Source: Gammaproteobacteria bacterium (lineage in GTDB: Bacteria; Pseudomonadota; Gammaproteobacteria; Pseudomonadales; Pseudomonadaceae). Taken from it: a stretch of DNA of 34,146 nucleotides. The translations under genes and the position numbers were made by a program. Positions 34,130 to 34,146 of the stretch are shown here, piece after piece. The notes beneath the pieces were generated by a model. It did not search any database and had not been told where the DNA came from. It saw nothing but the letters and a program-made list of their open reading frames with translations. The stretch covers positions 1 to 34,146 of the forward strand of contig JAHJXZ010000164.1 of NCBI GenBank assembly GCA_018827205.1, given 5' to 3'. How positions within the stretch are numbered: the stretch's first letter is position 1; every line of letters starts with the position of its first letter.

Positions 34130-34146
34130 TGTTTTTGCCTTGCAGG

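Overview
The window reads as a chromosomal segment of a Pseudomonas-type gammaproteobacterium. The base composition is GC-rich, coding density is high, Shine-Dalgarno sites are typical, and REP-like and other dispersed intergenic repeats are present. The gene order also resembles Pseudomonas: oxidoreductase - fdhD - lysR - lysM - HAD hydrolase - nudE - cysQ - fabY matches what I recall of PA5181-PA5174 in P. aeruginosa PAO1. Iron-binding protein - permease - gcvT - gcvH, and an isolated GspE-type ATPase, match what I recall around PA5217-PA5210. Locus numbers are from memory and were not searched. I see no prophage, transposase, CRISPR array, tRNA or rRNA.

Layout: (1) 1-846, the tail of a thioesterase and a glycine-zipper surface protein. 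(2) 990-5167, a minus-strand group of a molybdopterin oxidoreductase translationally coupled to the FdhD sulfurtransferase, with a LysR regulator upstream. (3) 5361-10088, housekeeping genes: a BON-LysM protein, YrfG-type nucleotidase, NudE, CysQ and the FabY condensing enzyme. (4) 10332-11981, an acyl-CoA ligase divergent from fabY. (5) 12092-14832, an iron(III) binding protein and permease without an ATPase gene. (6) 15027-16641, gcvT and gcvH, without the gcvP that I would expect next.

(7) 16971-23970 is the most distinctive part. Four co-directional genes with 38-74 bp gaps encode an AdiA-like decarboxylase, a second decarboxylase of the lysine/arginine class (LdcA-like), a PotE/CadB/AdiC-type antiporter and an orphan periplasmic amino-acid-binding protein. 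This looks like a basic-amino-acid decarboxylation and exchange module for acid stress, cadaverine/agmatine production or proton-motive energy. Carrying two different decarboxylases in tandem is unusual, and the cassette sits where gcvP would normally be.

(8) 24049-28785, minus strand: an EthD-like protein, an alpha/beta-hydrolase lipoprotein, an NfeD protein, a QmcA-type SPFH protein and a YcbB-type L,D-transpeptidase. The last is divergent from a second, unrelated L,D-transpeptidase (28895-29614). (9) 29631-34146: a GspE/PilB-type ATPase, rpiA, and ilvA flanked by inverted copies of a 56-57 bp dispersed repeat.

The two stretches over 300 bp without a gene are 16642-16970 (terminator, palindrome and direct repeat upstream of the decarboxylases) and 32208-32521 (rpiA promoter and one dispersed-repeat copy).
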